Origin: Nannocystis sp.
GTDB taxonomy: Bacteria > Myxococcota_A > Polyangia > Nannocystales > Nannocystaceae
Reading direction: 5' to 3'
NCBI GenBank assembly: GCA_016712315.1
Contig: JADJRG010000013.1
Coordinates: 1,247,501-1,311,500, forward strand
DNA: 64,000 nucleotides
Positions 16,780 to 26,165 of this stretch are shown here, in pieces (position 1 is the first letter of the stretch; the number at the start of each line of letters is the position of its first letter). The translations under genes were made by a program, and so were the position numbers. The notes below the pieces were generated by a model. It saw only the letters and a list, made by a program, of their open reading frames with translations, searched no databases and was not told the origin of the DNA.

Positions 16780-17480
16780 GTGCCAGTATCGCGACCATCC
16801 AGGCGAAATTCTCGGATTTTGACTACCACATCATGGTCGTCGACGGTGACACCGAGTGGGGCCTGATCACCTGCGACAACGACTGCGAGATGCAGGGCTT
16901 CTGTGGCGGGGTCCCCGACTACCCTTGCGATCTGCTTCACCTCGTCACCGACTGCGATCGCACGATCGGCGCCGGCAACGTCTTCGCCGCTGGTGGGAGC
17001 GCCAGCAACAAGCCGTGCGAGATCGCGGGCGGCCGGCGTTACTTGACCAACGAGCAGCCGAACCTCGCCGAGACCTTCTCTTGCGTCGCCAGGCTCGGCG
17101 TCAGCGGTCGCGACCTGATGGGTCAAGCGCTGAGCGCCGCGATGAAGCCAGAGATGAACGCCCCGGGCGGCTGCAACGCCGGCTTCCTCCGTGACGATGC
17201 GTTGCTGATGGTCACCTTCATCGGCGGCTACGACTACGACTCGAAGGGCAACCCGGATCTTTGGGCGGATCGTGTGCTCTCGGCCAAGGGCGGTGATCCG
17301 GGGGCGGTGGTGATGGTCAGTATCCTCGATCCCAAGTGCCCCCCGTATGATCGAGTCTGCGAGCTGGTCAAAAAATTCCCGTACCACCTGGTCGCGAACA
17401 GCGACTTCGGCTACCTGAGCGCGTTCGAGGACGCGACCGAACTGGTCGCAGAGGCGTGCGCCGAGTTCATCCCGGGCTGA
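16780..17480 (+). pseudogene. N-terminally truncated secreted VWA-like protein
   Basis: The frame is open before the ATG at 16833 and reads 'SIATIQAKFSDFDYHIMVVD' straight into it. Cys-rich segments follow ('CDNDCEMQGFCGG', 'YPCDLLHLVTDCD'), then 'GRRYLTNEQPNLAETFSCVA' and 'VVMVSILDPKCPPYDR'. This resembles the VWA-type exported proteins common in Nannocystaceae, in which the cut would fall inside the VWA fold. The signal peptide and first strand are gone. Confidence 0.5.
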
Positions 17481-17488
17481 GCGCGGGC

Positions 17489-19031
17489 TCAACCGCCGAT
17501 GTGGGCGACCGCCGGATAGCCGTTGTTGCCGAGGCCGCCCGCGTACACCTCGCCGAAGGCGCCGATCGCGACGGCGATCGCCATGTGGAAGTTCTTGTTG
17601 TCCTCGCGGCTGTAGGTCCACAGCGGCGCCGCTGATCCGGGCTTCAACGCTCGCACTCAGAAGGCGCCTTCGTTGCCCTTGGCCCCGCCCATCACGACGA
17701 CGGCGTAGCCGGCCGGGCTCCAGGCGATATCATCTGGCCCATAGGACAGGCTCGGCAGATCTCCGATCGGCGCGAACCAATCGTCGCCGCCCTTCGGATC
17801 GTGCACACGCAGGGTCGCCTTCGGATCGCAGTCATCGCCGCAGAAAAATCCCGCGGTGATGTAGCGCCCTTGGTCGTCGATTGCGAGCGCCCGGCCGCCG
17901 GTCTGGGTGGTGCCCTCGATGCCGCCGACCTTCCACTTGTGAGCCTTGGAGACCAAATCGAACTCCAGCAAGAAGTGGCGATCTCGCTTGGGAGATTGGT
18001 CGTCATTCTCGTGTTTGCCGTGTGCTTCGCCGACCATCACGAACGTGTCGCCCGCGAACGCGCAGTCGCGGACGATCTCGGTGAACTTGTGCGGCACCTC
18101 GTCGTCCTTTTTGGCCACGTAGTCGAAGGTCCGCGTTTCGCCGAACTGGTTCGGCCGATAGATCCACGCTGCGGCGTCCCAAGCGTCGGCGTGGCCGCTG
18201 GGAGCGGCGCCGCAAACGGCGGTCAAACCGGAGGGATGGGCGCCGAGGGCGAGGGCGAGCTCGTCCTTTCCGCCGAGGCCGCGGTTGGTTACGCCGGCGT
18301 CCCACGAGCTGAGTTGCCCGAGCCACCACTCGGTTCCGCCGACACCTGTCCGGTAGGCCAGCAGAGTGATCGCGCCGTCGGCGTGGGATCGCCGCTCGGC
18401 AGTACGCCGAGCGCCTTCACGATCCCGCCGCCGATGAGGTCGTTGGCCTGCCAAAAGATCTCGGCGCCGGGCGTCGGCAGGGCGATCTTGTAGTATGTCG
18501 TGATGGTGTCGCCGATGAGATCGCCGCGCCACGGGTGAGGCCCAGGATCTGCGTGCCGTTGGCGAGGCCGGTGTTGACGGCGAGCTCGCCCTGAAAAATT
18601 ACGGGGTCCTGCTCGAAGTCGGGGTCGAGGGCGGCGAGCTCAATCACGGATCCATCTTCGAGCTGCATCGACACGCCTTCGGCCCCCTCAGCCGTGACCG
18701 TGACGGTGAGCGGCCCGTTTTTGAAGATGACCGGCCCGGGGGTGAACTCGTGCTCGATGATCTGCGGGGCTGGTAGGGCGCCTTCGGTGTCGTCGCCGGT
18801 GTAGCCAGCGGAGGAGGCGTCGCTGTCGCTGTCGGAGCCGTGCGGCGGCGGTTCGGTGGTGACGGTGCTGATCGGTGGGCTGCTGTTGGCGGAGTCGTCG
18901 CTGCCGCTGTCGCTGTCGCTGTCGCTGTCGCTGTCCTCGGTCGTGTAGTACTCCAGCAGGGTCTCGTACCCGCTCGGGTCGTAGCAGGCGGGCACGAGGG
19001 CGAGGAGGAGGACGTGGGCGGGTCGACGCAT
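17489..19031 (-). pseudogene. Lipoprotein with (SD)n linker, broken by frameshifts and a stop
   Basis: It starts 'MRRPAHVLLLALVPACYDPS' with a lipobox (VPAC). An (SD)n linker encoded by the CTGTCG repeats at 18900-18936 follows, then a beta-rich domain ('GPVIFKNGPLTVTVTAEGAE'). The frame shifts near 18545 at a three-base G/C run. It continues as 'PHPWRGDLIGDTITTYYKIA', shifts again at the GGG at 18386, then reads 'LSSWDAGVTNRGLGGKDELA'. It meets an in-frame TGA at 17657 where CGA (Arg) would fit, and ends 'GGLGNNGYPAVAHIGG'. The later part looks like a beta-propeller. Three separate lesions favour a real pseudogene, though the two run-associated shifts could be sequencing errors. Confidence 0.7.
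18900..18936. repeat. (CTGTCG)n repeat encoding Ser-Asp
   Basis: Six-base units code for alternating Ser and Asp on the reverse strand, directly behind the lipobox of the broken lipoprotein. Confidence 0.8.
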
Positions 19032-19176
19032 GCGGAGATTTCCTGGACGCGCAGCGGTAGGCGCGGTTGCGAGCATGCGCTGATTCGCGCGCGCTAGGCA
19101 AGGGGCGCGCGTGCGACGGCTCGCCGGGAGCATGTTCCGACGTCGAGCACTGAAGCGGTCTCGGGCGTGGCCCCGA

Positions 19177-19614
19177 TCACGCCGGGCCAGCGGCGTCGGT
19201 TGCGATCTCGATCAGATCCACCAGCGGAGACCACACGGAGCTCTGCTCCGCGGCGTGGCGCGCGTACACGAGGGCCTCATGATCGGCGCAGTCACGCCAG
19301 GCGGTGAGGCTCGCCTTCGCTTGCTCGTAGCCGTTATCGGGGGTGGCCACCTGTCCCGCCGCGACCTCGAGTGCTCGGCGGAACGCGTCGGCGCTCGGGG
19401 GACGCCGGGCCGGATCTTTATCAAGAGCGCTGGCGACCAGGGCCTCGAGATCGTCGGAGATCCCACGATCGGGCGCTCGCTCGGTGACGGAGGGGGCCTG
19501 CTGGCTGGCGTGGGCGCTGAGCACCTCGAGGACCTTCGTGCCGGGGAACGGTACACGTCGGGTGAGCAGCTCGAACAAGATCACGCCGACGGCGTAGATG
19601 TCGGCGGCGGGTCG
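19177..19614 (-). pseudogene. C-terminal piece of a Ser/Thr protein kinase
   Basis: The reverse frame enters at 'DDRPAADIYAVGVILFELLT', kinase subdomain IX, and continues 'RRVPFPGTKVLEVLSAHASQ' and 'ALVASALDKDPARRPPSADA', which are subdomains X-XI of Hanks-type kinases. The ATP-binding lobe and catalytic loop are missing. The break at about 19612 abuts a truncated beta-propeller gene on the other strand. Confidence 0.75.
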
Positions 19615-20022
19615 ATCATCGGTCTAGCAGCCGCCAGTAACGGCGATCTCTTGATCAGCGGCGGCACCTTCATCGACGGCGATAACAGGTTGATCGTCCG
19701 TCGGCTCTCACCCGATGGAATGTCGCTCAAGTGGTCGAGCATCGCGTGTACTGGGAGAAACGGGCGAGGGATCGCCGTCGATCCCCGCGATCAGAGCGTC
19801 GTTGTCGTCGGCGACGGGACGGGCGCGAACGCCGACGATAACATTCGCCTCTGCAAACACAGCAGCAACGGCGCCCTCCTTTGGGGCAAAGACATCGACA
19901 GCGACGCCGGCAGCGACTTCGGCTACGGCGTCGCGATCACCCCGGCAGGTACGATCATCGCGGTCGGGATCATTGCCGCCCCCGGCGGTAGCGACGCCTG
20001 GGTCGCCGCCTTCGCCCCCTGA
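19611..20022 (+). pseudogene. C-terminal piece of a secreted beta-propeller protein
   Basis: The frame reads 'SIIGLAAASNGDLLISGGTF', 'CTGRNGRGIAVDPRDQSVVV', 'DAGSDFGYGVAITPAGTIIA' and stops at 20022. These are SBBP-like blades ('GVAvDpsGn...vtG'). There is no signal peptide; the frame upstream is antisense to the kinase fragment. Confidence 0.6.
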
Positions 20023-20598
20023 TCGAAGCGCAGCTCGCGAAGCCGACCTCACTGCCCGCCTCAAACGCTGGTGGTTCTACGGGTTCAGCTCGGGCCAACA
20101 CGACCCCGGAGATCATAGGAGCCTGCCAGGTCACGGTGTTGGTCGCGGGGTAAACCCTCTCTCGGATCTTGACGCTCATTGAATCCTCCATGAGCGCCGC
20201 TCTGTGCCTTCGAGCAGGGACCCTAGCACGATCTCGCGCATGAAGTGGAGCCGTCGACCGATCCTCAAGGACCCCGGGAGCTCATCCCCTTCTTCTCCTG
20301 CCCCATCATTCACCTCCCGCTCCACGATCCACCTCCGCGGGGGCCCGCCACCCACCCCACTATTCGATGGTAAACGGCCCCCCGGCCGGCGTCAGCGGGA
20401 GTGATCGCTCATGGCCAACAGGGGCTCTGGTTCGACCCGTGCGCGAGCAAGCGCGACGCGCGACCACGCCATGTGATTTTCATAACGTCAAACGTGGGAC
20501 GGCGTATAGCCTGGTCTGGACGTGATGCGGGGCGACTTGCGCGGTCGTGCCCGTCCGGGGGTGTTGACCCGGGCGGCCGGCTTGCTTTTCATAACCAT
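20023..20598. other. No firm gene; possible decayed reading frames
   Basis: A reverse frame from the ATG at 20179 begins 'MSVKIRERVYPATNTVTWQA', which faintly resembles the start of a phage integrase but decays after about 40 codons. The motif TTTTCATAAC occurs twice (near 20476 and 20586), the second copy just before the next gene. Confidence 0.35.
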
Positions 20599-20901
20599 AT
20601 GAGCGAGCCCAACAACCTCAACCTCTCCCTCACCTTCGGCCGCGGCGAGGTGCACATCTGCATGCCGGCGCTCGCCGTCAAGGTGGAGCCCTCGCCATCG
20701 ACGGGTAAGGCCGTGCGGGTGTGGATCTCGCTCAACAAGACCCGCCCCGGGGAGAGCCCGATCGAGATCGCCGTCTTCCCCAGCCCCGAGAGCTTCCTCG
20801 AGCAGTTCAGCGACTGGATCCGGCGGTACCGCGCGCCGACCCCCGAGCAGGGCGACCAGGGTGGCGGGGGAGCCGTGCAGGGTGAAGAGCGTGACCGCTG
20901 A
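20599..20901 (+). CDS. Small hypothetical protein
   Basis: The 100-residue product 'MSEPNNLNLSLTFGRGEVHI' continues with 'GKAVRVWISLNKTRPGESPI' and 'SPESFLEQFSDWIRRY'. It has a plausible alternating beta pattern followed by a helix, without signal peptide or membrane segment. A TTGACC at 20564 and TTTCAT at 20587, 17 bases apart, could be a weak promoter for a nearly leaderless message. I do not recognise the family. Confidence 0.5.
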   Translation: MSEPNNLNLSLTFGRGEVHICMPALAVKVEPSPSTGKAVRVWISLNKTRPGESPIEIAVFPSPESFLEQFSDWIRRYRAPTPEQGDQGGGGAVQGEERDR

Positions 20902-20941
20902 GCGCGGAGGCTGAGGGCCAGAACGAGGTGGCGAGGGGGGG

Positions 20942-21166
20942 CGGCCCGCCCCCGGCCTGCTCCTCGGCTATGTCGGCGCCCTCGAGGCAGCCGCCGGCGA
21001 CCACTCCCGCGTCGTCTGGAGCGTCCTCGACCTCGCCCGCAACCCCGGCGCCCTCGACCTCCGTATCGCCCTCCGCGATCTGCTCGCCCGCGCCGTCGCC
21101 GTCATCGGCGAGCCACGCACCCCGCGCCCATCGGGCTGCGCCAGGGGCCGCGACCCTGCGAGCTAG
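20942..21166 (+). pseudogene. Start-less coding fragment
   Basis: A frame without a usual start codon reads 'GLLLGYVGALEAAAGDHSRV', 'VWSVLDLARNPGALDLRIAL' and 'RDLLARAVAVIGEPRTPRPS'. It looks protein-like and amphipathic helical, and ends at a TAG at 21164. It is probably the tail of a lost gene. Confidence 0.4.
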
Positions 21167-21485
21167 CAGCCTCGCCGCCGCCATGCGCTCCGTGATGTGG
21201 CGCGGCGTCAACGATCGCGGCGGGAAGGGCGGTTTGATCAGCGGCGATCGCAGCGCGCGCCACGAGCGCGACCACACCAACCGCCACAACCGGCGCCACG
21301 ACGAGCGCCGCCATGAGCACCACCAGCCACCAGCGCCGCCACGTCGGGGCCGCGCGCGGCGGGCGTCCCGGCGGCGCCTCTCTGGCCGGATCGGGCTCGT
21401 GACTCCACAAGAGGAACTCCCGCGGGGGCGGGGTGGTCGCGGCAGGCGCCGAGCTGACGGACAAAGGGGGGCCGGCGCAAACCAA
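21102..21485 (-). CDS. Possible single-pass membrane protein
   Basis: The frame has a strong hydrophobic segment ('WWLVVLMAALVVAPVVAVGV') after a Pro/Arg-rich cytoplasmic-like stretch. There is no recognisable domain and it overlaps another fragment, so it may be a remnant or a chance frame. Confidence 0.28.
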   Translation of the reverse strand: MVCAGPPLSVSSAPAATTPPPREFLLWSHEPDPAREAPPGRPPRAAPTWRRWWLVVLMAALVVAPVVAVGVVALVARAAIAADQTALPAAIVDAAPHHGAHGGGEAASSQGRGPWRSPMGAGCVARR

Positions 21486-21593
21486 CGATGCGACGCAGAT
21501 CCCGAGGAGCCGTGCTGCCGACCTCGTGATCTGGTTGCCTGGCGCGGCTGTGAGCGCTCACGCGAACCACTTAAAATGTCCCAAAAGACACGT

Positions 21594-21878
21594 TTATGGC
21601 GGCCCGCGGGGGCCGTGGAGGAACACCTCGATCGTGGGGATCGCCGGGCCGATGCTCCTCACGCGGGTGAGGCGGCCGAGGTGGGGGTCCGCGCTGAGGC
21701 CCGCGGAGGCGGAGAAGCCGAGGACGGCGTTGTCCAGCCAGGCCCCGCGCAAGATCCAGTCCAGGCCGAGCATGAACTGTCTGCCTACGGCCGCGAGCCG
21801 CTCCGCTGCGCGGACCCTCCGCGTGATCCGGAGGAGGAGCGCCTTGATCTTCGACGTCGCTGAGAGGTCGTCCTCCAT
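21594..21878 (-). CDS. Hypothetical protein
   Basis: From the ATG at 21878 the 94-residue product reads 'MEDDLSATSKIKALLLRITR', then 'FMLGLDWILRGAWLDNAVLG' and 'RVRSIGPAIPTIEVFLHGP'. Composition is natural, but I recognise no domain and see no strong ribosome binding site. It may be a fragment. Confidence 0.4.
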   Translation of the reverse strand: MEDDLSATSKIKALLLRITRRVRAAERLAAVGRQFMLGLDWILRGAWLDNAVLGFSASAGLSADPHLGRLTRVRSIGPAIPTIEVFLHGPRGPP

Positions 21879-22113
21879 AGCATCAGGGATCTCAGATGCG
21901 GCGGGCGACCGCAACGGGCCTTTTCGGGCGTAGGGCTGCCGCCTCGTGTTTCTCTCCGCGCTCACCCGCCGGCATCGACCTCACCCTCCGGGCGGCGCAG
22001 GCCCGCACCACCCGCGCGCTCGTGGCTCGTTGAGCTCGGGCAGATCGCCCACCCCGGCCGTGACGCGTGGATCCGTACGAATGACACGATCGCGCAGGCG
22101 ATGTTGTATGGAA

Positions 22114-22245
22114 TGTTTCACGGCGCGCAGGTGAGCCCCGGCGTGGTTTGTCCGTGAGAATCAAACGTTTGGCGGCGCGCAGGCGAGCCCCGGATTGTTA
22201 AATCCGTACATCTTTTAGTTTTGGCGGCGCGCTGGTGACTTGGCG
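22114..22245. repeat. Three degenerate direct repeats, about 52-bp spacing
   Basis: Copies start near 22114, 22166 and 22217. Each has a GTTT(T) followed by CGGCGCGC and GGTGAGCC or a close variant. The third copy is the most diverged. Confidence 0.5.
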
Positions 22246-22902
22246 AGGGGGCCATGCGCACAAATGCCCGTCATAATCGACAGCGATTCGTATCTCAATC
22301 CACGCGCGTTCGTATCTGATTCGGCGTCGAATCCGCGACGATGAGGCTTGCCGAGCGCCCGTCCTCACCCGCGTGGAGGGCGGCTCCGTTCGCGCCTTCC
22401 GGCGGGAACTCGCCGGGAACTCGGGATGGATTCCGGGCGCGGAATCGGCGTGACATGCCGGCGGGCTGTGACCTCGGGGGGCGCGGAATCGTTGTGACCT
22501 GCCGGGGGCTTTGACCTCGGTGACCCGACGAGGACCTTGGAGCAAGGTGTCTCGCGACGATCCGCCGGAGGGCTCACGATAGGCACCGCCTGACGGACAG
22601 GCGCCCACCTGACAGCCGGGAGCGCCGACGCCGACGGCTGCGCCGTGGGTGAGCCAGGTCGGCGCGCCCTCGATCGTTACCCGAGTTCGCGCGGCGCGGT
22701 ATCGAAGCGCCGAAGCGCCCCGGTTGTGGCGCTGGTTGTAGACACGCTCGGGAGCACTGGCGGGTCCTCTCGTTCGAGCGGCATCAGTGTGTGATGTCAC
22801 GAATGGCTTGTGCGGCGACCTTCGGACGGCCCGAAAGGGCGCTGAAATCAGCCTCTCGGCCCCCCCTGCGCAGATGCCGCGAGAGCTCCGTACCCGACCG
22901 CC

Positions 22903-22934
22903 GGACCAAATTTTGGGTTGAACCTCGTAAGCGC
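22903..22934 (+). repeat. IS91-unit terminal sequence, orphan copy
   Basis: Starts GGACCAAATTTTGGGTTG and ends TTGAACCTCGTAAGCGC. It is closest to the copy at 14459-14491. No transposase precedes it. Confidence 0.65.
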
Positions 22935-22994
22935 GAGGAGTCGTGATTGACGTGCGCCGCAGATCACTGCTAGTGACAGCGTCTGGAGCTACGA

Positions 22995-23243
22995 ATGTTC
23001 TTCTCTTCTGCTGGGTCACTTGCCTGCGTAGCTGAGGAATTCGGTGAGAGCTCGGGCGACCTGCTGCCCAGGTCTCTGGCCAAGTTCTGTTGCGCTACAG
23101 TGACCGGGGGGAGCGGGCGGACGTGCACGCAGGTGGACATCCTCTCCGGGTGCGCGAGCCCGCTGGTGGCGTTGGAATGCCCCAACGGGTTTATTGGGAT
23201 GCAGGACGGGTCGGGCGGCTATATCTCCGTTACCTGTAACTGA
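22995..23243 (+). CDS. Small cysteine-rich protein
   Basis: This 82-residue protein has its ATG set by GGAG 6 bases upstream. The second half has four spaced Cys residues after 'FCCATVTGGSGRTCTQVDIL' ('SGCASPL', 'ECPNGF', 'VTCN'). The start is not a clear signal peptide. An alternative frame from the GTG at 22952 ('VRRRSLLVTASGATNVLLF') would supply one if a frameshift lies near 23010. It ends 3 bases before the next gene, suggesting an operon. Confidence 0.5.
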   Translation: MFFSSAGSLACVAEEFGESSGDLLPRSLAKFCCATVTGGSGRTCTQVDILSGCASPLVALECPNGFIGMQDGSGGYISVTCN

Positions 23244-23246
23244 ACG

Positions 23247-25172
23247 ATGATGGCTGGTCTGAGGTGGTGGCGGTGGGTCGTCGCGGCGGTGGCCTTGGTC
23301 GGCGCTTCCGGGGTCGTTCGTAGCGGGTGTGGGGAGGCTGAGTCGTCGCGCGTCGGGTCGGCTTCGCCTGGGCCCGCGGCCTTCGTCGCGAAGGCCGAGC
23401 CTCTCCGTGCGCGTGCGTCGGCGCTCCCTACGCCTGCGCTGTGTGAGCTGCTCATCGTGGATGTCTTTGGGGGGGAGGTGGCTGCGACCGTGCTCGTCGC
23501 AGGAGGTGCGCAGGAAGACGCGCCGAATGGTCGGTGGGACTACGAGATCCAGAGCGCGCCTGGGGGCGCCCCCTTGGTGACCGTGAGTGCTCCCGACTAT
23601 ATCCCCGTGGAGGTGGATCTCCTGTGCCCAGGTCGTCGGACGGTGGTGCTCATGCCCGCCTCGCGTATTCGAGGCCGAGTGACCTTGAATGGTGCGCCAG
23701 CGCTTGGGTTGCCCGTCAGGGTCCGCTCTGGCGACCACGAGGCGTCGATCGAGGGCGAGGCGGACTTCGTGTTCGGCCGCCTCCCTCCGGGGAGCTACTT
23801 GATCGAAGCGACGGCGCCGGGGCTCCGCGGGGTGAGCGAGCGGGTGATTCACCTCGGGCTCGCGGAGGAGGTGAACGGGATCGGGGTCGATCTACAAGCC
23901 GCGGGGAGCCTTCGCGGGCGGGTCCGTGCTGGACGGGCGCCGCTCGGGGCTGGGGTGAGAGCGCGTGTCGGCGGGCGCGAGGGGATCACCGGAGAGGACA
24001 GCAGCTTTGTCGTCGATGGGATCGTCCCAGGGCAACATGTGCTCCAACTCGTCGGCCCGCCCACAAGTTCGATGCTGCTGTACGTGGAGCGCCCCGTCAC
24101 CGTCGCGAACGGAGAGACGGAGATCGACGTGGATGTCGGGGAGAGGTCTGTGCTCGCGGTGCTGGCTGTAGACGGCGCAAATTTGCCGCTCGTGCAGGTG
24201 AGCCTCGATGTGGAGTGGAGCAGTGATGACGGCCGAATTATCCGCCGCCCTTGCATCACCGACGATGAGGGGCGCTGCTCTCTCGAAGGCTTGGAGCCGG
24301 GACGGATCGTCGCCCGACTCGATGTGGGTGGCGGCGCTGGAGTGATCGAGGAGCGCTCGATCCCGTCACCTCAGGCGCTGATCCTCCGCGCGGGGGGCGA
24401 GCTTGGGCGGCTCATCGGCTCGCTTCGCGACGCGAACGGGGCGGCGGCGAACGGGCGCATGGTGGTGCTGCGGCGTGTTGGTTTGGACACAGCGCCGCCA
24501 CCCGCGGTCGCGTTCTCGGACGACTCCGGGGCCGTGACGTTCGCGCCGGTCGAGCGCGGGCGGTATCGACTTGAGGTCCTCCGCGCTCGTGACCCAGCGG
24601 ACGTAGAGACGGCCTTGGAGGTCGACGTCGAGGCTGTAGAGCAGCGACTGAGCGTGGTGCTTGATCCACCCTTGGATAGGGTCTGGGGTCAGGTGACCGA
24701 TGAGGTGGGGGCGGCGGCTCCTGGGGCGCGCGTGCGCGTCTTGCCGGCGATGGTCGAGGGCGTGTGTTGGGTCCGGTTCCCTCAGGGCGGCGAGGTGACC
24801 GTCGCGGATCTCCGCGGAAGGTTTGAGCTCGCAGGAGTCCCGCTTGGTGGCGTCGTCGTGGCGACGAATGGGCGCGCGATGGGCAGCATACGCGTCGATG
24901 AAGGCGTCGCTGAAGGCCGATCCATCAGCCTCTCACTTCAACGCGTGGCGAACGTACGGCTCAACGCTGACCGATCCCTGGTCGGCTGCTGGGCGACGCT
25001 TCGGCGAGGAGCTTGCTTCGTCGCGGCTACGTCGAGGGCGGAGGTGATGATGGTGGATCTGCCCGCGGGGGAGCCGCTCGCTCTAGAGTTGACATGCCCC
25101 GATGGCTCGGTGGGGCAGACTGTTGTCACCCTGGAGCCGGGGACCCAAGAGATTGAGCTCGTCCTTCATTGA
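23247..25172 (+). CDS. Exported carboxypeptidase-regulatory-like repeat protein
   Basis: This 641-residue protein has an N-terminal signal segment ('WWRWVVAAVALVGASGVV') followed by a Cys that does not fit a good lipobox. The rest is repeated beta-sandwich modules of the CarboxypepD_reg type: 'SRIRGRVTLNGAPALGLPVR', 'RLPPGSYLIEATAPGLRG', 'GSLRGRVRAGRAPLGAGVRA', 'GQVTDEVGAAAPGARVRVLP' and 'GRFELAGVPLGGVVVA'. Such modules usually serve as surface spacers or binding domains. It lies directly behind the small Cys-rich gene and is probably cotranslated. Confidence 0.75.
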   Translation: MMAGLRWWRWVVAAVALVGASGVVRSGCGEAESSRVGSASPGPAAFVAKAEPLRARASALPTPALCELLIVDVFGGEVAATVLVAGGAQEDAPNGRWDYEIQSAPGGAPLVTVSAPDYIPVEVDLLCPGRRTVVLMPASRIRGRVTLNGAPALGLPVRVRSGDHEASIEGEADFVFGRLPPGSYLIEATAPGLRGVSERVIHLGLAEEVNGIGVDLQAAGSLRGRVRAGRAPLGAGVRARVGGREGITGEDSSFVVDGIVPGQHVLQLVGPPTSSMLLYVERPVTVANGETEIDVDVGERSVLAVLAVDGANLPLVQVSLDVEWSSDDGRIIRRPCITDDEGRCSLEGLEPGRIVARLDVGGGAGVIEERSIPSPQALILRAGGELGRLIGSLRDANGAAANGRMVVLRRVGLDTAPPPAVAFSDDSGAVTFAPVERGRYRLEVLRARDPADVETALEVDVEAVEQRLSVVLDPPLDRVWGQVTDEVGAAAPGARVRVLPAMVEGVCWVRFPQGGEVTVADLRGRFELAGVPLGGVVVATNGRAMGSIRVDEGVAEGRSISLSLQRVANVRLNADRSLVGCWATLRRGACFVAATSRAEVMMVDLPAGEPLALELTCPDGSVGQTVVTLEPGTQEIELVLH

Positions 25173-25312
25173 TGTCCGGGCGCGCGCGGGACCACGGAGG
25201 TCGGCGAGCCCGTGGTGCGGCCATCCGTGGGGCCCGTTGTGCGGCCGCCGGTGTGGCCCGTGGTGCCCCGCCGCCCGCACGGCCAGTCGGCGCCCGCCCG
25301 CCGCCGCGTGGC

Positions 25313-26074
25313 TCACCTCGCCGCCTCGCCGCGGCGCGCCTTGCGTTGCTGCACCCAGCGGATCCCGTCGACGATCCCGCGCAGATCGACGGGCGGCCCC
25401 CCCCGCGCCTTCTCGGCCGCCACCAGCGGCGCGATCCTCGACCACTGACGATCGGTGAGCGGCACGAAGGGCGCCTCGCTCGCGGGCGGGGGCGCGTCGC
25501 GCCACGCGTCGGTGATCCGCTTCGCGGTTGTCTCGAGCGCGCTACGTACTGACTGATCGGACAGGTGAGCGTAGCGCTTCGTCGTCATCGGCTGCTTGTG
25601 GCCGAGCATCTCGCCGACGATCGCCAGCGGCACCCCGGCCATCAACGCGTCGCTCGCGAACGAGTGGCGGAGGTCATGCAGGCGCACATCGGGCAGCCCG
25701 ACGGCGGTGCGGATCCGCTCCCATGTGTCGTTGATCCGCGTCAGCCGGCCGCCGTTTCGACCGCGCAGCACGAAGCCAAAGCGCGGGTTGCCGGCCTTGT
25801 CGTGGATCTCCCGCAGCAGCGTCATCACCTCGCTCGAAACACGCGCCGTCCGCTGGCCCGTCTTCGTGTCCGGGTAGTTGAGACACGCGTGTTGCCAGTC
25901 GATCATCTCCCACGTCAGCGTCAGGATCTCGTTGCGGCGGTGGCCCGTCAGCATCAGCAACATCAGCGCCCACGCGCTCACGGGCTCGATGTTGCCCTGC
26001 GCCGCGAACGACACCCCCAGCTTGCCCCGCGGCAGCGTTGTGTCGTGAAGAAGCGACAGTGTCCGCCGAGCCAC
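25313..26074 (-). pseudogene. Truncated duplicate of the tyrosine recombinase
   Basis: Residues from 'NIEPVSAWALMLLMLTGHRR' onward match the full recombinase at 27253-28818, including the catalytic 'HDLRHSFAS', 'GHKQPMTTKRYAHL' and the 'PLTDRQWSRIAPLVAAEKAR' extension. The N-terminal arm- and core-binding parts are replaced by about 28 unrelated residues, and the end of the DUF4096-like extension is lost ('RRGEAAR'). The shared DNA is 25338-25992. Confidence 0.8.
25338..25992. repeat. 655-bp direct repeat, copy A
   Basis: Matches 27383-28037 (offset 2045) with only about three base differences noticed. The two copies bracket the toxin-antitoxin genes and could delete them by recombination. 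Confidence 0.85.
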
Positions 26075-26120
26075 AGCAGCCCGGCTTCCATGTCAGCCCG
26101 CTGCTCCTCCGCCCCGTTTA

Positions 26121-26165
26121 TTTTCACCCGACAGACCCGACAGACCCGACAGACCCGATGCACCC
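26121..26165. repeat. CAGACCCGAC tandem repeat
   Basis: About four copies of a 10-bp unit. On the reverse strand it reads GTCGGGTCTGTCGGG, the same motif as the array at 4414-4553. Confidence 0.8.

Larger units (their letters stand above)
21966..22994. other. No supportable gene; degenerate direct repeats and an IS91-type end
   Basis: Long frames here are Arg/Pro/Ser-rich and show no domains. The interval holds three degenerate direct repeats (22114-22245) and an IS91-type terminal sequence at 22903-22934, so it is probably decayed mobile DNA. Confidence 0.45.

Noticed and set aside
22114..22245. CRISPR remnant suggested by three repeats at about 52-bp spacing
   Set aside because: The repeats are degenerate, differ in length and are not palindromic; there are only three and no cas genes.
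22198..23019. A 273-codon minus-strand frame
   Set aside because: It crosses the orphan IS91 end and repeats, is Arg/Pro/Ser-rich throughout and shows no motif.
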